Assembly (NCBI RefSeq): GCF_002994745.2
Contig: NC_037094.1
Coordinates: forward strand, 26,823,001-26,887,000
DNA length: 64,000 nt
Direction of reading: 5' to 3'
Source of the DNA: Rosa chinensis
Taxonomy: Eukaryota > Streptophyta > Magnoliopsida > Rosales > Rosaceae
The position numbers and the translations under genes are program-made. Positions within the stretch are counted from its first letter, which is position 1; each line of letters opens with the position of its first letter. The notes under the pieces are model-generated. The model made no database searches. It saw only the letters and a list, made by a program, of their open reading frames with translations, and had not been told where the DNA came from. This document shows positions 23,228 through 34,565 of this stretch, piece by piece.

Positions 23228-25764
23228 ATGGCTAGCGTCGTAGAGATCTCGAGCAGTGAGGATTCCGGGTCTGAAATGTCGCTCAGCGTGGCAAATAGGA
23301 TATTTTTTTGACTCGTTGCTTCCGTCTTCTCATGCAGTAACCTCACTGTCCGAACCGCTAGAGATCGAGCCGCTACAGACCATACCTTGGGAAATAGCAA
23401 TGGGTCGTGCCGGACGTCCAGAGAGTTCTAGGGCAGGGGAGGATGTCGCTTTCTGGAATAGGCGTGAGGAAAGGTGAGGGAGTAACAGTGCCGCTAGCGG
23501 CTCCTCTAATGGGGGAGAGATTGGGGAGGAGATTGAGTTGGCATGGGTTTTCCGCGACGGTACTCCTGTTGACGAGGCAGGAGGACCGATGATTGTTATC
23601 GCCGTGAACCTATTGAAGCGGGTGTTCCGGCTGCCAGGCGTAGTGAAGCTGCGTCCGCCGCTAAAAGATAAGAGAGCGTCGATGCTGCCAGCGGGGCATG
23701 CGGCCGTGCACGAGGCGATCTTCCGCCAGGGAGTGACATTCCCTCTACTGTCAAATCTCCAAATTTTGGTTTGCAAGTTGGCCTCGCCTTTGGGCAGATT
23801 TGCCCTAATATGTGGCGGTTGTTGATGGCGCTCAACTCGCTATGGCGCTTTTCCGGTTGTGAAGGTCCAACCGTGGCGGAGGTGCTGCACTTCTACGAAT
23901 TGGTATACGTGAAGCGCCAAGGTTGCAGTGGGTAGGTGAACTTGAGCCGCTGCCAGGGGGCGCCCAAGTTAATCGAAAATTTGAAGGATTCCATGTCTCC
24001 TTGGCGAGGGACCTTCTGTGTTGCCACCGCGGGATGGGAATATCAAGCGGGGTCGAACGAGGGGGAGCCGACCTTCAAGATTAAGTCGGAGTTCCAGCCT
24101 ATCCGAGGTTGTCGCTAGTGTCTGCTGCTGATCCGAGTTGCTAGCTTTGCTTGTGACAACTGACAACTCCTATTTTGTTCTAACCATTTCTTCGTTTTTT
24201 TTTTTTTTGTAGCGGGCTTGCGTTATAACCTGACGTGCGAGGAAGAGTGCCATGTGGCAAGGATTAGAGGCTGTTAGCGGAATCGCAAGCTGCTTGACCT
24301 TCGTCTTCTCACTGGTTGGGAGCTGTTGGTCGATCAACAATTGACGCGCGCTCTTGGTAACTAACTTCCGCTGATCTGTGCCTTAGCCTAGTTTGCATCA
24401 AGTTGACCCGTTGTTCTTGTGCAGATTCTCTGCCGGGTAACAAAGCGAGTCGTGACGCTTTTACCAAATCCATGGACCGTGCAGAGATCAACAACTTTTT
24501 GGAGAGTATGTACGCCGCTGGGCTGGAGGCTCAGCAGACAATGGTCGATCCTCAAACATTGGCGGTAAGCCAGTCCGAAGCCCCAGTAGTGCTGCCGATG
24601 CCGCACCACTCACATCTCGGCACCGACAGTTCGCCCGTTGTTCAGGCGGGAGCCGGTGTAGCCCAAGGGGCAGTCGGCGGGAGCAAGGCCCCTGCTGCGC
24701 CTGTGCAGCCGAGGGAGAGAGCGCCCGCCACCCAGCGTGGGCCCCATAAGGAGAGGGTGGTGCCCTCCAAGGAACCAGTGACTATTGCGGGGCTGGAGCC
24801 GTAGATGCAATTGAGGCCTGTCGCCACTGGTACCACTCGGGCGGTTCTTCAGAAGAAGCGGCGACAAAACGATGGTGTTGAAGAAGACGAGGTAAAGACC
24901 ATCGAGGCCCGCCAGCAAAAGAGGGCAAAGCAGGCCCCGCCGACGGTGACTGTGGCTGTAGCTGCTGTTGGGGAGGAACAGGCGAGCGGTCTGGACTCCT
25001 TTGGCAAGTATGCTGAATCCCTGACTGACCCTGAGCTGGAGTTTCTCTTCCATCTCTGTGAGAAGCTAGGATTTGGCCGGTTGGATGGGACCGTCCGCCC
25101 GACCTCCGTGTAATAGTCGTCGTTCAACTCGGCGTTTAGACACCTGTTGGTCAGGCTGCATGAGCTGTTCCTTGCCGCGTCAAACCAACCTTGGGTTGAG
25201 CGGCAGTTGAGGGAGGAGATCCAAGGTCACCAGAGGGAGCTGGGGGAGGCCAAAGATAAGGTGGTGGATGTCGAGCGGCGCCTAACCAAGGCGGAATGCA
25301 TTGCTATGGATGCCCACGATAAGCTTGTTGTCGCTGTTGAGCGGGACCTCGAGCGGAATAACCATGTCTCCAAGCTGGAGCAAGACATATCCCTGCTGAA
25401 GGATCAAGTGGCGGCCAAGGCTAAGAAAGTTGAGATCCTTCAGCGGGATGCTGCCGCCAAATCTGAGGATGTGAAGAAGCTGGAGGACAAGGTTGCCCGG
25501 CTAGAAGCTGAGAGGAGTCGTGCGGAGGTAGCCACCGTGGAGGCGTTTAAGCAATCTACAGAGTACAAGCGAGCCATGATGGAGGCGGCGAACGCTGGTG
25601 CCGCTTCCAACTTGGATCTGCTGAAACAAAAGGGGGCCATCGACTGGGTGAAAGCGTCCAGGTCTGGCAATACCTCGAGCCAGCCTCCTGTGCCGGAGGG
25701 TGGTGCTACCGTTGGTCAGCCTGAGGGTGTGCACACGGTGCCAATGTTAATGTTTAAGATTTAG
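23228..25764 (+). pseudogene. Antisense frame of the LTR element: PF04195-like domain plus coiled coil, decayed
   Basis: ATG at 23228 opens MASVVEISSSEDSGSEMSLS, then a stop appears near 23312. After frameshifts, 23790-24110 encodes a segment containing ICPNMWRLLMALNSLWRF and EVLHFYELVYVKRQG, which I recognise as the 'putative gypsy type transposon' domain (Transposase_28, PF04195). A likely intron ends at the poly-T/TTTTTGTAG near 24210. 24403-24801 is Pro/Ala-rich. 25147-25764 is an uninterrupted 205-codon stretch, mostly a heptad-rich coiled coil, whose stop lies inside the LTR. Extra antisense frames of this kind are known in Tat-lineage gypsy elements. GC content is far above the surroundings. 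Function unknown. Confidence 0.7.
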
Positions 25765-26259
25765 CGGTAGCTTAATCTTGGTTAACGCAGGTCCGATAGG
25801 TGAACCGCCACTCGCAATGTTCTCAGAGTTTCCGCTACCTGTCAAGTAAAATACAAAGGGCGTCAGAGGGAGACCGCGTTGGGCGGTCTTCTCTTCTCCG
25901 ATGCCAAAGTCAATCAATGTAATTATGTTGACAAAGTAACTGTAGGTAAGTAGCAAATGTGTAATTAATGAGGAGAGAAGAGAGAACCTTTTATAGGTGG
26001 GGAAGAGGCTGAGCTCTTCCATGTTTTTGATGTGGGACTGATGTGCTTCAGTTCCCAGCTTCTGGAGCTTCTGATGTTAACTTGGCGCAGCGCGTGGCGG
26101 CCCGTCAACTATGATCTGGGGGTGAGCCGGGGCTTAGGCGATAGCCTGTTTGGCTATGTTTCCGTAGGTCACACAGTTGGTGGTAGTTGGTACCGCTGGC
26201 TGTATCATGAGCGTGGCTCATTATAGCTAATTATGCTTGCAAATGCTTATGTAAGTACA
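25745..26259 (-). repeat. 5' LTR of the gypsy/Tat-type element
   Basis: Direct repeat partner of 21250-21751, with TG...CA ends on both strands. It is directly followed by the TSD copy AAAAG at 26260-26264. It contains the stop codon of the antisense frame. Confidence 0.85.
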
Positions 26260-26830
26260 AAAAGCTTTCACACAATCTCTTAGTACATGGATAGGTTGTT
26301 CAACTTCCTCCTCACAAATAGACATTGAGTATCAATGTCGAAACATCTCTCACTCAAACGGCTGCAAGTTAGGAGTATATTGGAGCGAGCTTTCCACTAA
26401 ATTTTGAACTTGCCCCAGAATTGAAGCTTTTCTGATTTGCTTCCATAATAGCGCACTAAGGTTTGGCATGCTAAGATCTTCGTCTAAAATCTAACTTCTA
26501 GCAATATAGTAAACGGATTTGATTGTAAACAAACCCTTCTTATTCCCACTCCATATCCACATATTAGCATGGGAATAGGGACTTAAAGAAATCGATCGAA
26601 TCTTATGCACTATACTTGTGGGAAATAGGTCTTATAGCAACGCAATATTATAAGTTATAGATGATTAGATGAGATTGAATATAGATCGTACTTTAGGAAT
26701 CTTCTATATGCCTCCACCCGCTCTCATAATGTCCCGAACTTGCACAATACTCCTCCAAGCATATGAAGAACAGTTACCCATAGTGGCCTCCCTAGAGTTA
26801 GAATTACGGAAGTAAATAGCTTTAAATAAA
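26260..26830 (-). pseudogene. LINE-type reverse transcriptase tail with zf-RVT, upstream half of a split frame
   Basis: On the minus strand, 26815-26730 reads NSREATMGNCSSYAWRSIVQ, a typical LINE reverse transcriptase tail. Next come MWIWSGNKKGLFTIKSVYYI and PNLSALLWKQIRKA, and the zf-RVT ends CEEEVEQPIHVLRDCVKAF at 26265. The frame continues in phase into 21244 if the LTR element and one TSD copy are ignored. Several stops show it was already dead or died later. Confidence 0.7.
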
Positions 26831-28458
26831 GGACTAAATTCAGTTTGCCTCCTCCAACTTTGGGGCAAACATCAATTTGGTCCCTGATCTTTTTTTTTTA
26901 ATCATGATGGTCCCTGCACTTCCATTTTCCATCACGCAAGTCCAAAAAAATTAGCTCGAAATGTGACGTTAGATGCTGAGTTGGACCCGACATCCTAGCC
27001 CACTTTTCAGACATTGACCCCTAATATGGACGAAATGTCCAAACTACCCCTTATTACCCCAAAAACCAGAAAACAATGGCTGACTCCTTCTGTCTTCTTC
27101 TTCCTCCTCTTCCTCCGTCGTGAAAAGAGAAAGAAACCAACAATGCTTTCGCCCTCGACCTCCTTCTCTTTTTTCCATCAGAACTCAGAAGAACAAAAGG
27201 TCCAACACAACAAATCAGACTCTAATGCCCTTGCCATTCCTAAATCTCTAATAACCTAAAAATATTCCGAATCAAATCCAGACGAAAAACACTAAAAATC
27301 TAACCCCGATTTGGAAACCCATAATACATGGAAACAAATCGAATCGAAAACCAACTTGAATCGCAAAACAAAGAGAACATAATCAAAATTAGAAAGCAAA
27401 TTGAGCCATCGCTTTGATTTTGATGGTGTCGAAATTGGAAATTGAAATTAGCAATCTGGGATTAGCAATCGATCCAGCTTCTACTTCTGCTCCATCGATC
27501 CAGCCCCAGCCACCAGACCTCAGCAACCATTCAACCCAAATCTCAGAAGCTCCTCGATGATAATGATGACGAGGAGGAAGAAGGTGATGCCAAATCTCAT
27601 CTTGGCAGCTGCGGAATCAAAGACGATGACTACAGTGGGTGGAGGAGGAGATGGAGCGAGACCCAGTTGTTGGATCGGGCTGGAATTGATTGGGGAGACA
27701 CGACCCCGGGACAAGATTAGACGAGGGTCAATCTGGCCCACAAGGCTAAGACCGGATTTGGTGCTTTAGGGGGAGCTGGGGACGTAGGTGGAGGCAGGTT
27801 AATTTGGAGAAATTGTTTGACTTTTGAAGGGGTTTGGAGAGTTTAGGCTTTGAGAAGGATTCGGGGATTGAGGGTGGGTCTGCGAATGAGCAACACCATG
27901 ATTGACGACGACAGCTGAGCTGCTTTTGTTAGGGGATGTCGTCCATGGGGGTGCTTAAAAACTGTGTTAGCTCAGCTCGCAGGAGAGAGCTAGCGGAGGC
28001 GGAGGGAGAGAGTGGAGGTCAGTCACTGAAGAAGAAGACGAGGACGACGCCGATGCCGAGGTGGAGGTGAAGAGAAAGGCTTCGATAGTGAATTTGGAGC
28101 AGAGATTCATGGTGGCTGGGAGGTGTTCAGGCTCGAGTGTTGCTAGGAATGAGAGAAAGAGAGGATATTTCATATATGAGAGAGAGGCAAAAAGGTGATA
28201 AAATACAGAGAAAAAAAATTAGAAATTAGATTAAATTTGAAATGTCCATTTTAGCCTTCTTGGGGGTTTAAAGTCTGAAAAATGGGCCCCTCATGTCGGT
28301 GCCAAGTTATCTTGTGAGGTCACTTTTCGAGCCAATTTTAAATTTTGGACTTGTGTGATGGAAAATAGAAGTGCATGAACCATCATGATTAAAAAAAAGG
28401 ATCAAGAACCAAACTAATATTTGCTCCAAAGTTAGAGGGGGCAAACTGAATTTAGTCG
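26831..28458. mobile_element. Mutator-like element with perfect 9-bp TSD
   Basis: The element starts GGACTAAATTCAGTTTGCC and ends with its near-perfect inverse (GGCAAACTGAATTTAGTCG). Terminal inverted repeats run about 190 bp. It is flanked by an identical 9-bp TTAAATAAA at 26822-26830 and 28459-28467, the hallmark of Mutator-like transposons. No transposase is present. The interior (27060-28200) is GC-rich and clearly different from the AT-rich surroundings, with Ser- and Pro-rich frames on the minus strand such as 27967-28173. That suggests captured host sequence (Pack-MULE), but I do not recognise a parent gene. Confidence 0.85.
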
Positions 28459-29411
28459 TTAAATAAACGACTTACAAGTGTATTAGGGTTTTGCAAAAAC
28501 CCGCACCCTGATTGACTAGCATAGTGAGATTGAAGGCGAAGAGATGTCAAAAACCCATGCCTCCCAAGTGTTTAGGTTTAGAAAGTTCCTCCATGCTCGC
28601 TTATCTGTTTGTGGTTCAAAGTCTCATAAAAAATAATAAAAATAAAAGAGATACTTCTATGTCGATGAGTATTTTGTCAGTAAAGCAACAGATAATAAGT
28701 ATATAACAATGGCCAGATCATTATCGACAAAATGATATATCATCGGCAAAAGCCTGCCTTGAAGGGGAAAAAAAAGTTTGTAACTTTGGCGACAACAAAT
28801 AGTTTGCTATAAATCTTCCATAAACAGATATTATAAGGGACAAAATAAGTCATCTAGTTATGGGCAGCACTCCACTGCTTCACATAACAATTTGACACTT
28901 GCAATGCTCTCATTTCACTTACTACTAAAGGTTTATATTTATAAATTACTAAAGAGAAGGATTAGAAGGGATAATTCCAAGAATATTCTCTAGCTTATAT
29001 TAGTTGATATTGAAGTTTGAAGTTTCAAAGGTAATTTTATTGTTATATATATAAAAATAAAAAACTTCTTCTTTTATTGTTATGAAGTTGATTTTCTTTT
29101 TGGTTTTGCATAGTTTGATCTTGGTTTTCCATTGTTCAAAAATAAAAATAAAAATAAAAAACTTCTTCTTCTTTTTTGACACAAAGACATGCATATTCAT
29201 TTTATGGGAATACATTCATTAATTGTATTATGTAATCTTTATTTTGGATTCATTTAATAATTTTTTTTTATATTGGTTTGTTGAACAAAATAGTTCAATA
29301 TTATACTGAAAGATATCGAGCACCATGAATTTACTTCACCTTGAGTTCTGAATTCTCAAGACCGACTATGGGTTACTTTGTGTATTTTTGCATATCTCTA
29401 CCTTAATGTAG

Positions 29412-29791
29412 TGTTCTAAAAATCACCCTAGGCGGTGGCCAAATGCCTTGATTAACAAAAGGATTAGGAACCCGCCTAGGCATATTATGCGGGTCAGGTT
29501 TAAAAAAATTATTAATATTATTATTTTGGGTCAAAATCAAATGAAAAACCTAAACCCAGGACTATTCGCATTCGCGACCTTCTCTCTCTCCTCTCTTGCT
29601 ATGTATATGGCCATCTATAAACGACACCGCCAACTCCAATAAGCAATTCATTTCCTGCTAACAAAACCATCCACTACTAATAAGTACTTATTTAGTTATT
29701 ACATGTTGTATAAAGAAAATAAATAAATAAATCGCCTAGGCGCTACATACCCCTCACACCATCCACCTACCGTCTAGCAATTTTAAGAATA
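29412..29791. repeat. MITE-like repeat with CCTAGGCG core
   Basis: The left edge GTTCTAAAAATCACCCTAGG and the right edge, inverted ATTCTTAAAATTGCTAGACGG, resemble each other. CGCCTAGGCG-type strings occur near both ends (29430-29475 and 29730-29745). This matches a common dispersed plant repeat with such ends, probably a small non-autonomous DNA transposon. Ends and TSD are not certain. Confidence 0.4.
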
Positions 29792-32700
29792 TATATTGCC
29801 TGAATGGATTGACACCCCCTTCATTCAAAAACCTTCCTACCAATTTTTCAAATAAGTTTCCATTGCAATTTTTTCTTCTTAATGTCGTACATAATGTAGA
29901 ACATGTGTGGAGGATGTTAGTTAAAAATTAAGAGAAGGTAAAGCAAAAAAGTAAGAGACGGGTATATGCATTACAAAACACATAAAACCACCTCCATGCC
30001 AGTACTACATTTTTGGTAAGCTAGCTTTAATCTTTTCTTTATGTATATTTGGAAATTAGGAGAAGTTAAAAAGGTACTTCTAAATTTTTTTGCCAGGGTT
30101 ATAGCTGAGTGATGAATCCACCTTTAGTAGTAGTAGTACTTAGAGTGGTCCAAGGTTCTGATCAAGCTAGTAGGTTATGACCCTATATATGTCGGGTCTT
30201 TAGGCCTAGATTTATAGGTAGGAAAACAAAATATCAAGCTAGTAGTTTCTGTACCAAATTGGATCCAACCGTGTAATAGTAAACTCATGCAGCAGCTTAG
30301 CTAGCCAGGTTACAGCTAGTGCTTATATGCATGAAGAGAGAGCTAGATCGATGCACATGGGGATTCTTCGTTCGATCGTTTCTTTTGTTGCACAAAATCT
30401 CTGTGAGGATTTCTTGTCATGGAAACGTTAAGAAGAAGTGTCGCTATTAGTAACTGTCAATTTTGTCTAAACGAAAGGGAGACAGCTCTCTCTCACTCAC
30501 TCGATCCATATGCATATGCATATGCATGCTGAAATGGATTGCCGCAGATTAGGATAAGAGAGAGGAAAGGGGACGCAATGATTATAGTGATCGATTGGTT
30601 AGCTGCAACTGAGTGAGTGAGAACGCTCTGGGAATCCGAGCCCATCCCCATGCACTGACCACGACTAAACCTCAAACCTACTTCCCAAAAACGCTTTGCT
30701 TTTAACAACTGCACCAACCCCTATACCAGTATACCCGGGCCCCCACACACCCCCCCCCCCCCTCTGTTTCTCTCTTACCCATATAGCTTTTACCGTACTC
30801 CCCGAATCTTGGTCGATCCACCGCAGAGTTAAAATCAAGAATTATTTCTCTATCTTCTTTCGTCCTTAAAAGAACAAGGAGTTTCATGTTGAAAAAAAAA
30901 AAAAAACACTTAAATTGCGGTAACTCACACCAAAAAATGATGATTAAGTTAAAATATATCGTTATATGAGCAGAATCAGCTAGATAGCAATGGCCACCCT
31001 AACTAGCTTGTGGGTTACATCATATGAGAGCAGGGGGCTATATGGACTTCAAAGTATGTATTGAGCCTCAAGAATAAAAATATGGGCAACTCCCCTGTTG
31101 CTAAAGAATTGAGCACCGGACATGCATAAGCTCACGGTAAATTCATCAGCAAGAAATTAAGTACATATGATTCATATTGATTAGTAATAGTACTAAGATT
31201 TTGACGGATAAGATAGTACTCTACATTTAAACAATCTAAACAATAGTTGTTAAGTTTAAGATCGATGATATGGGTGAGTAAAATTATTCACGTACGTGTT
31301 AGATCTAATAGCCACACATAAAGACGAGGCTATACATCTCACATCTTGAATGTAAGAATTAGCTAATATAGCAATTTTAGGTTGAATTTAAACAATGCTA
31401 GCTCTAATTTCTAGAAACGGGGCTCTCTCTCTCTCTCTCTTAAGTCTTAACACCTTTTTATGTTCGACCAAATCTTGGTCCATCCATATCAGAACTGCTT
31501 TCTTTGCTTGCTTTTTTCATTCGGAAGTGTTTCTAGGGCTTTGGATCGAGTTTGTTCTTTTCCACTGTTGCAGTGCGAGCCACTGATTAATGGTGAACAG
31601 AAGGGACACTGAATTCATGGTTATTATGAGAGAGATTTCCTGAGCATCTATCTATGAATGCCATGCCTGCACATAGGAAAAGGAACAGTGGGAAGAGGGG
31701 ACCGATAGATGGATGGAGCAATGTGAAGCCAAGAAGAAATTGAATGATGAAGTATGTGCAGTGCTCCATTAGCTGGCTCTGTCTGGCTAGCTAATCTTCT
31801 AGGTAGGGATCGATATAATCTTGGTGTACGTGTAGGGTCCATTAAGGGTTGCATGCATAACTGGGTAGGGGCTCGGCTTAAGTTTGTAAGGGTGATTGTT
31901 TAATTCTCCATATACCAAGATCCTTTGGGTGATCATGAAACAGAAGCCACTACATGATACAGTGGTATCTTCTCTGAAAAAGTACTTATGGGCAGTAAAA
32001 ATTTGAACCCTAATTTATGCTGACACGTGGCCACACCCTTCTCTGGAATCTGAATAGATTTTTCTTTTTCTTTTTTTCCTCTTTAAATCTAACTCTAATT
32101 TTTTTTTATTACACCACTAGATCAAATGGTACTGAGCAACCCAATTACAAGGGAAGCGGAAGAAAGTTACGGTTTAATGAATTAGATAGAGAAAAACTCT
32201 AGTGTCTTGCTAATTCATAAAACCAAACACTTACACAACAACCTTAAATCCTAAATATTTGATTAGATTCGCTGGATTTTTGTGCAACATACTTCAAAAA
32301 AAAATTCTGCTTGCTAGAACATGAATCATTTTGATTGGATCATAAATAACCTAACTGGGATTGGAACCATATAGTAAACGAATCATCAACCAAAGTACTG
32401 AGGGTTTGCCACATGATCGAGATCAAGGAGCGCGCATGTTAAGAATCAATCAGAATCCTTCAGTCCAAATTCTAGACCTTAATAAATTCATGGACACCAA
32501 AAATTGAGATTAATGTAATAGCAACCTCCTTCAGTTAATTTCTGAGTTTGTTTTATTTTAATTTTTTTCTCATAAGCGCGCTCGGTCAGATAACAAATCT
32601 TCAGCATATCTTCCTGGGTTTTCTTGATTATTTAATCAGTTTCACCCGATCGATCTCTGTGAAACTTTCATTTATATCATTGTGCACCACATCATATTTA

Positions 32701-33035
32701 TTAATTCTGAGCTATTGTATTTATAGGTCAAGTATTAGTTATGAACCACCTCGATCCATTCGTACTTTACTACCTAGTGTGTGTGTGACATGAGAAAAGT
32801 CTGAGATGCGTACAGAACAGGATGACCTGAGAATTTATTAATAGAGGCTTAAATTGGTTAAGTGTTCACCAGGCTTGGGGAATGTTTGGTTCATTTTGGC
32901 AAAGAAATCTGAGTTTCTGAAAAGCTGCATCCAGTAGTTTTATATATAGACATAAAGCCAGTTAGTTATATGTACTGCAAGCACTTGGCCTAGGGTGGAC
33001 CAAAGTTAGATACTCAATCCCACTATATATATATT

Positions 33036-33040
<5 letters not shown>

Positions 33041-33072
<32 letters not shown>
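33041..33072. repeat. (AT)n microsatellite
   Basis: An uninterrupted AT dinucleotide run, with shorter AT and GTAT runs on both sides (33024-33033, 33073-33086). Confidence 0.95.
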
Positions 33073-33080
<8 letters not shown>

Positions 33081-34329
33081 ATATATCAGTACTGTTCCAA
33101 GTATTGTAAGTCTTGCAGGAAAGAGATTAGAGATCGATCGAATTTGTGAGCATTGTGTCTCTAGTCAGATCACTCAAATGTTGTCTTCCCTCAGTTCAAA
33201 ATGCATGTTCGTGAGCAAGTACTATATATTTCACATTATTACTGTTTCTGTTTCTGTTTTTTTTTTTTTTTTCCTTTTCTACAGAGATAGCATAGCATGC
33301 ATATATACATCATCAAACTCTATTTGAGGCAGAACTAACCGCATAATACGTACTTGTTTATTTTGGGTAAGATAGTTAGATCTCTTCCTGCAAGAAGATA
33401 AATAAACATTTATAGCTAACTGAAAGAGGATAATTATTTTGGCCAAAACATTAAAAGAGGGTGAATACACAAACTACCATTGTGTCTTTAGCAACTACTG
33501 TTATTTATGATTTTGTTTTTGATAGATGATGGATGATTATCGAGTAATATATGTCAGCTAGATAGACAACAGATGATGATAAAATTAAAGAAGTAATTAA
33601 ATCTTAGTGTGAAATTTTAGGGTTGCTCCAATGTGAGCAGTGTGATTACTTTTTTTTTTTAGAGATAGGCTTTGGTTGATGTCCTCCTCTCTCATTTTCT
33701 AGTTTCATTTTTGTCATAATACATTTATAAAATGAAGAGACGGGCGGTGATTTCTAGGGTGTAGAGGGTCCTCTCCCCTTCAAGGGAGAATATGCGCCTC
33801 ACAAAAAAAATGTAAACTCGGGATTGATATTGCATTATCTTCTATTTACTAGTATGACATACCAATTAATGAAAGCAATAAGAAAAATCACATAGGTTTG
33901 TGATAAAGCAATCAATAAACAGGTGATCAAAGATCTCAATGGGAAATCATCTCGATATATTTCCAATCCATTTTCTTTTAAACTTTGACGGAGAGAAGAT
34001 AGAGGAACATTAGCGAACAAGGGACACGAAACCAAAATTCTTCAAAATATAGGGGGATAGACAAGCAAATGAGAAAAAAGAGACTTTTGAAAATGATAAC
34101 AGGGACATGAAACTAAAATTGTTCAAAGTATAGGGATAGAGAAGCAAAATGAGAAAAAAGAAACTCTTGAAAAGGATAACATATGACAAAACGTTCTTAA
34201 ACGTTGTAACATCTTAATTGCATTTGCTCTATCTCTCTCCTTCATTAGTGGATTGTTGACACCCTTTTTCCAAGAGAAAATTAATTTTGCAACATCCATC
34301 TTTGTCAAACCAAAAAAGCCAGCCTAAAC

Positions 34330-34565
34330 CACCGTAGGTAGTCGAGTTGATAAGAGTCTTCAGGTGTGGAAGGTGTGGGAGTTCCACACTTGGGTTCGAA
34401 TCCTGCCTACGCTGATTGGAGTTAAATCCCAATCTATTCTTGGTGGCCAAGAGGAAGGAAGTGTTTTGATATGATCCAACGTAAATTAATCTCTGGGCCT
34501 AGGAAGTCTTTGAGGATCCATGTGATTTCGATAAAAATGTATAAAAATAGAAAATAAAAATAAAA
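34330..34565 (+). mobile_element. tRNA-derived SINE
   Basis: The head contains an A-box-like TAGTCGAGTTGATAAG (34338-34353) and a perfect B box GGTTCGAATCC at 34393-34403, spaced as in RNA polymerase III promoters. The tail is A-rich (AAAAATAGAAAATAAAAATA) ending about 34565. There is no tRNA cloverleaf beyond the boxes. This is the usual form of plant SINEs. I did not find a clear TSD. Confidence 0.65.

Larger units (their letters stand above)
21250..26259 (-). mobile_element. LTR retrotransposon of gypsy/Tat type lacking gag-pol
   Basis: Near-identical direct repeats at 21250-21751 and 25745-26259 bound a 5.0-kb element. It is flanked by a perfect 5-bp TSD AAAAG (21245-21249 and 26260-26264). 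On the minus strand the right LTR runs TGTACTTAC...ATTAACA. It is followed by TTGGCACCGTGTGC (ending 25744), a candidate primer binding site recalling the Asp-tRNA type. Before the left LTR is GGGGACTTGGGGGCT, a good polypurine tract. Both place the element on the minus strand. No gag, protease, RT, RNase H or integrase coding is visible. The only coding remnant is on the opposite strand (23228-25764). It inserted into an antisense LINE-type frame. Confidence 0.85.
28468..34320. other. Large AT-rich spacer, no gene seen
   Basis: No frame on either strand shows family resemblance. I looked by eye for conserved plant miRNA mature sequences and found none. Landmarks are a CCTAGGCG-type MITE (29412-29791), a run of Cs at about 30750-30762, an AT microsatellite (33041-33072) and poly-T at 33259-33272. 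The part nearest 34300 is the far upstream side of nothing in particular; the next gene (35808-36533) points towards it with its 3' end. Confidence 0.5.

Noticed and set aside
24610..25127. Minus-strand frames of 92-147 codons in the LTR element
   Set aside because: Same strand as the element's LTRs, so I checked for gag-pol, but there are no zinc knuckle, protease or RT motifs; they shadow the GC-rich plus-strand frame.
30300..30900. Possible miRNA precursor in the spacer (palindromic CATATGCATATGCATATG near 30510 and CTCTCTC stretches)
   Set aside because: No match to a conserved plant miRNA sequence and no convincing long hairpin by eye.
34393..34403. tRNA gene suggested by GGTTCGAATCC
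   Set aside because: No acceptor stem, D-arm or anticodon arm around it; A-rich tail downstream makes it a SINE.
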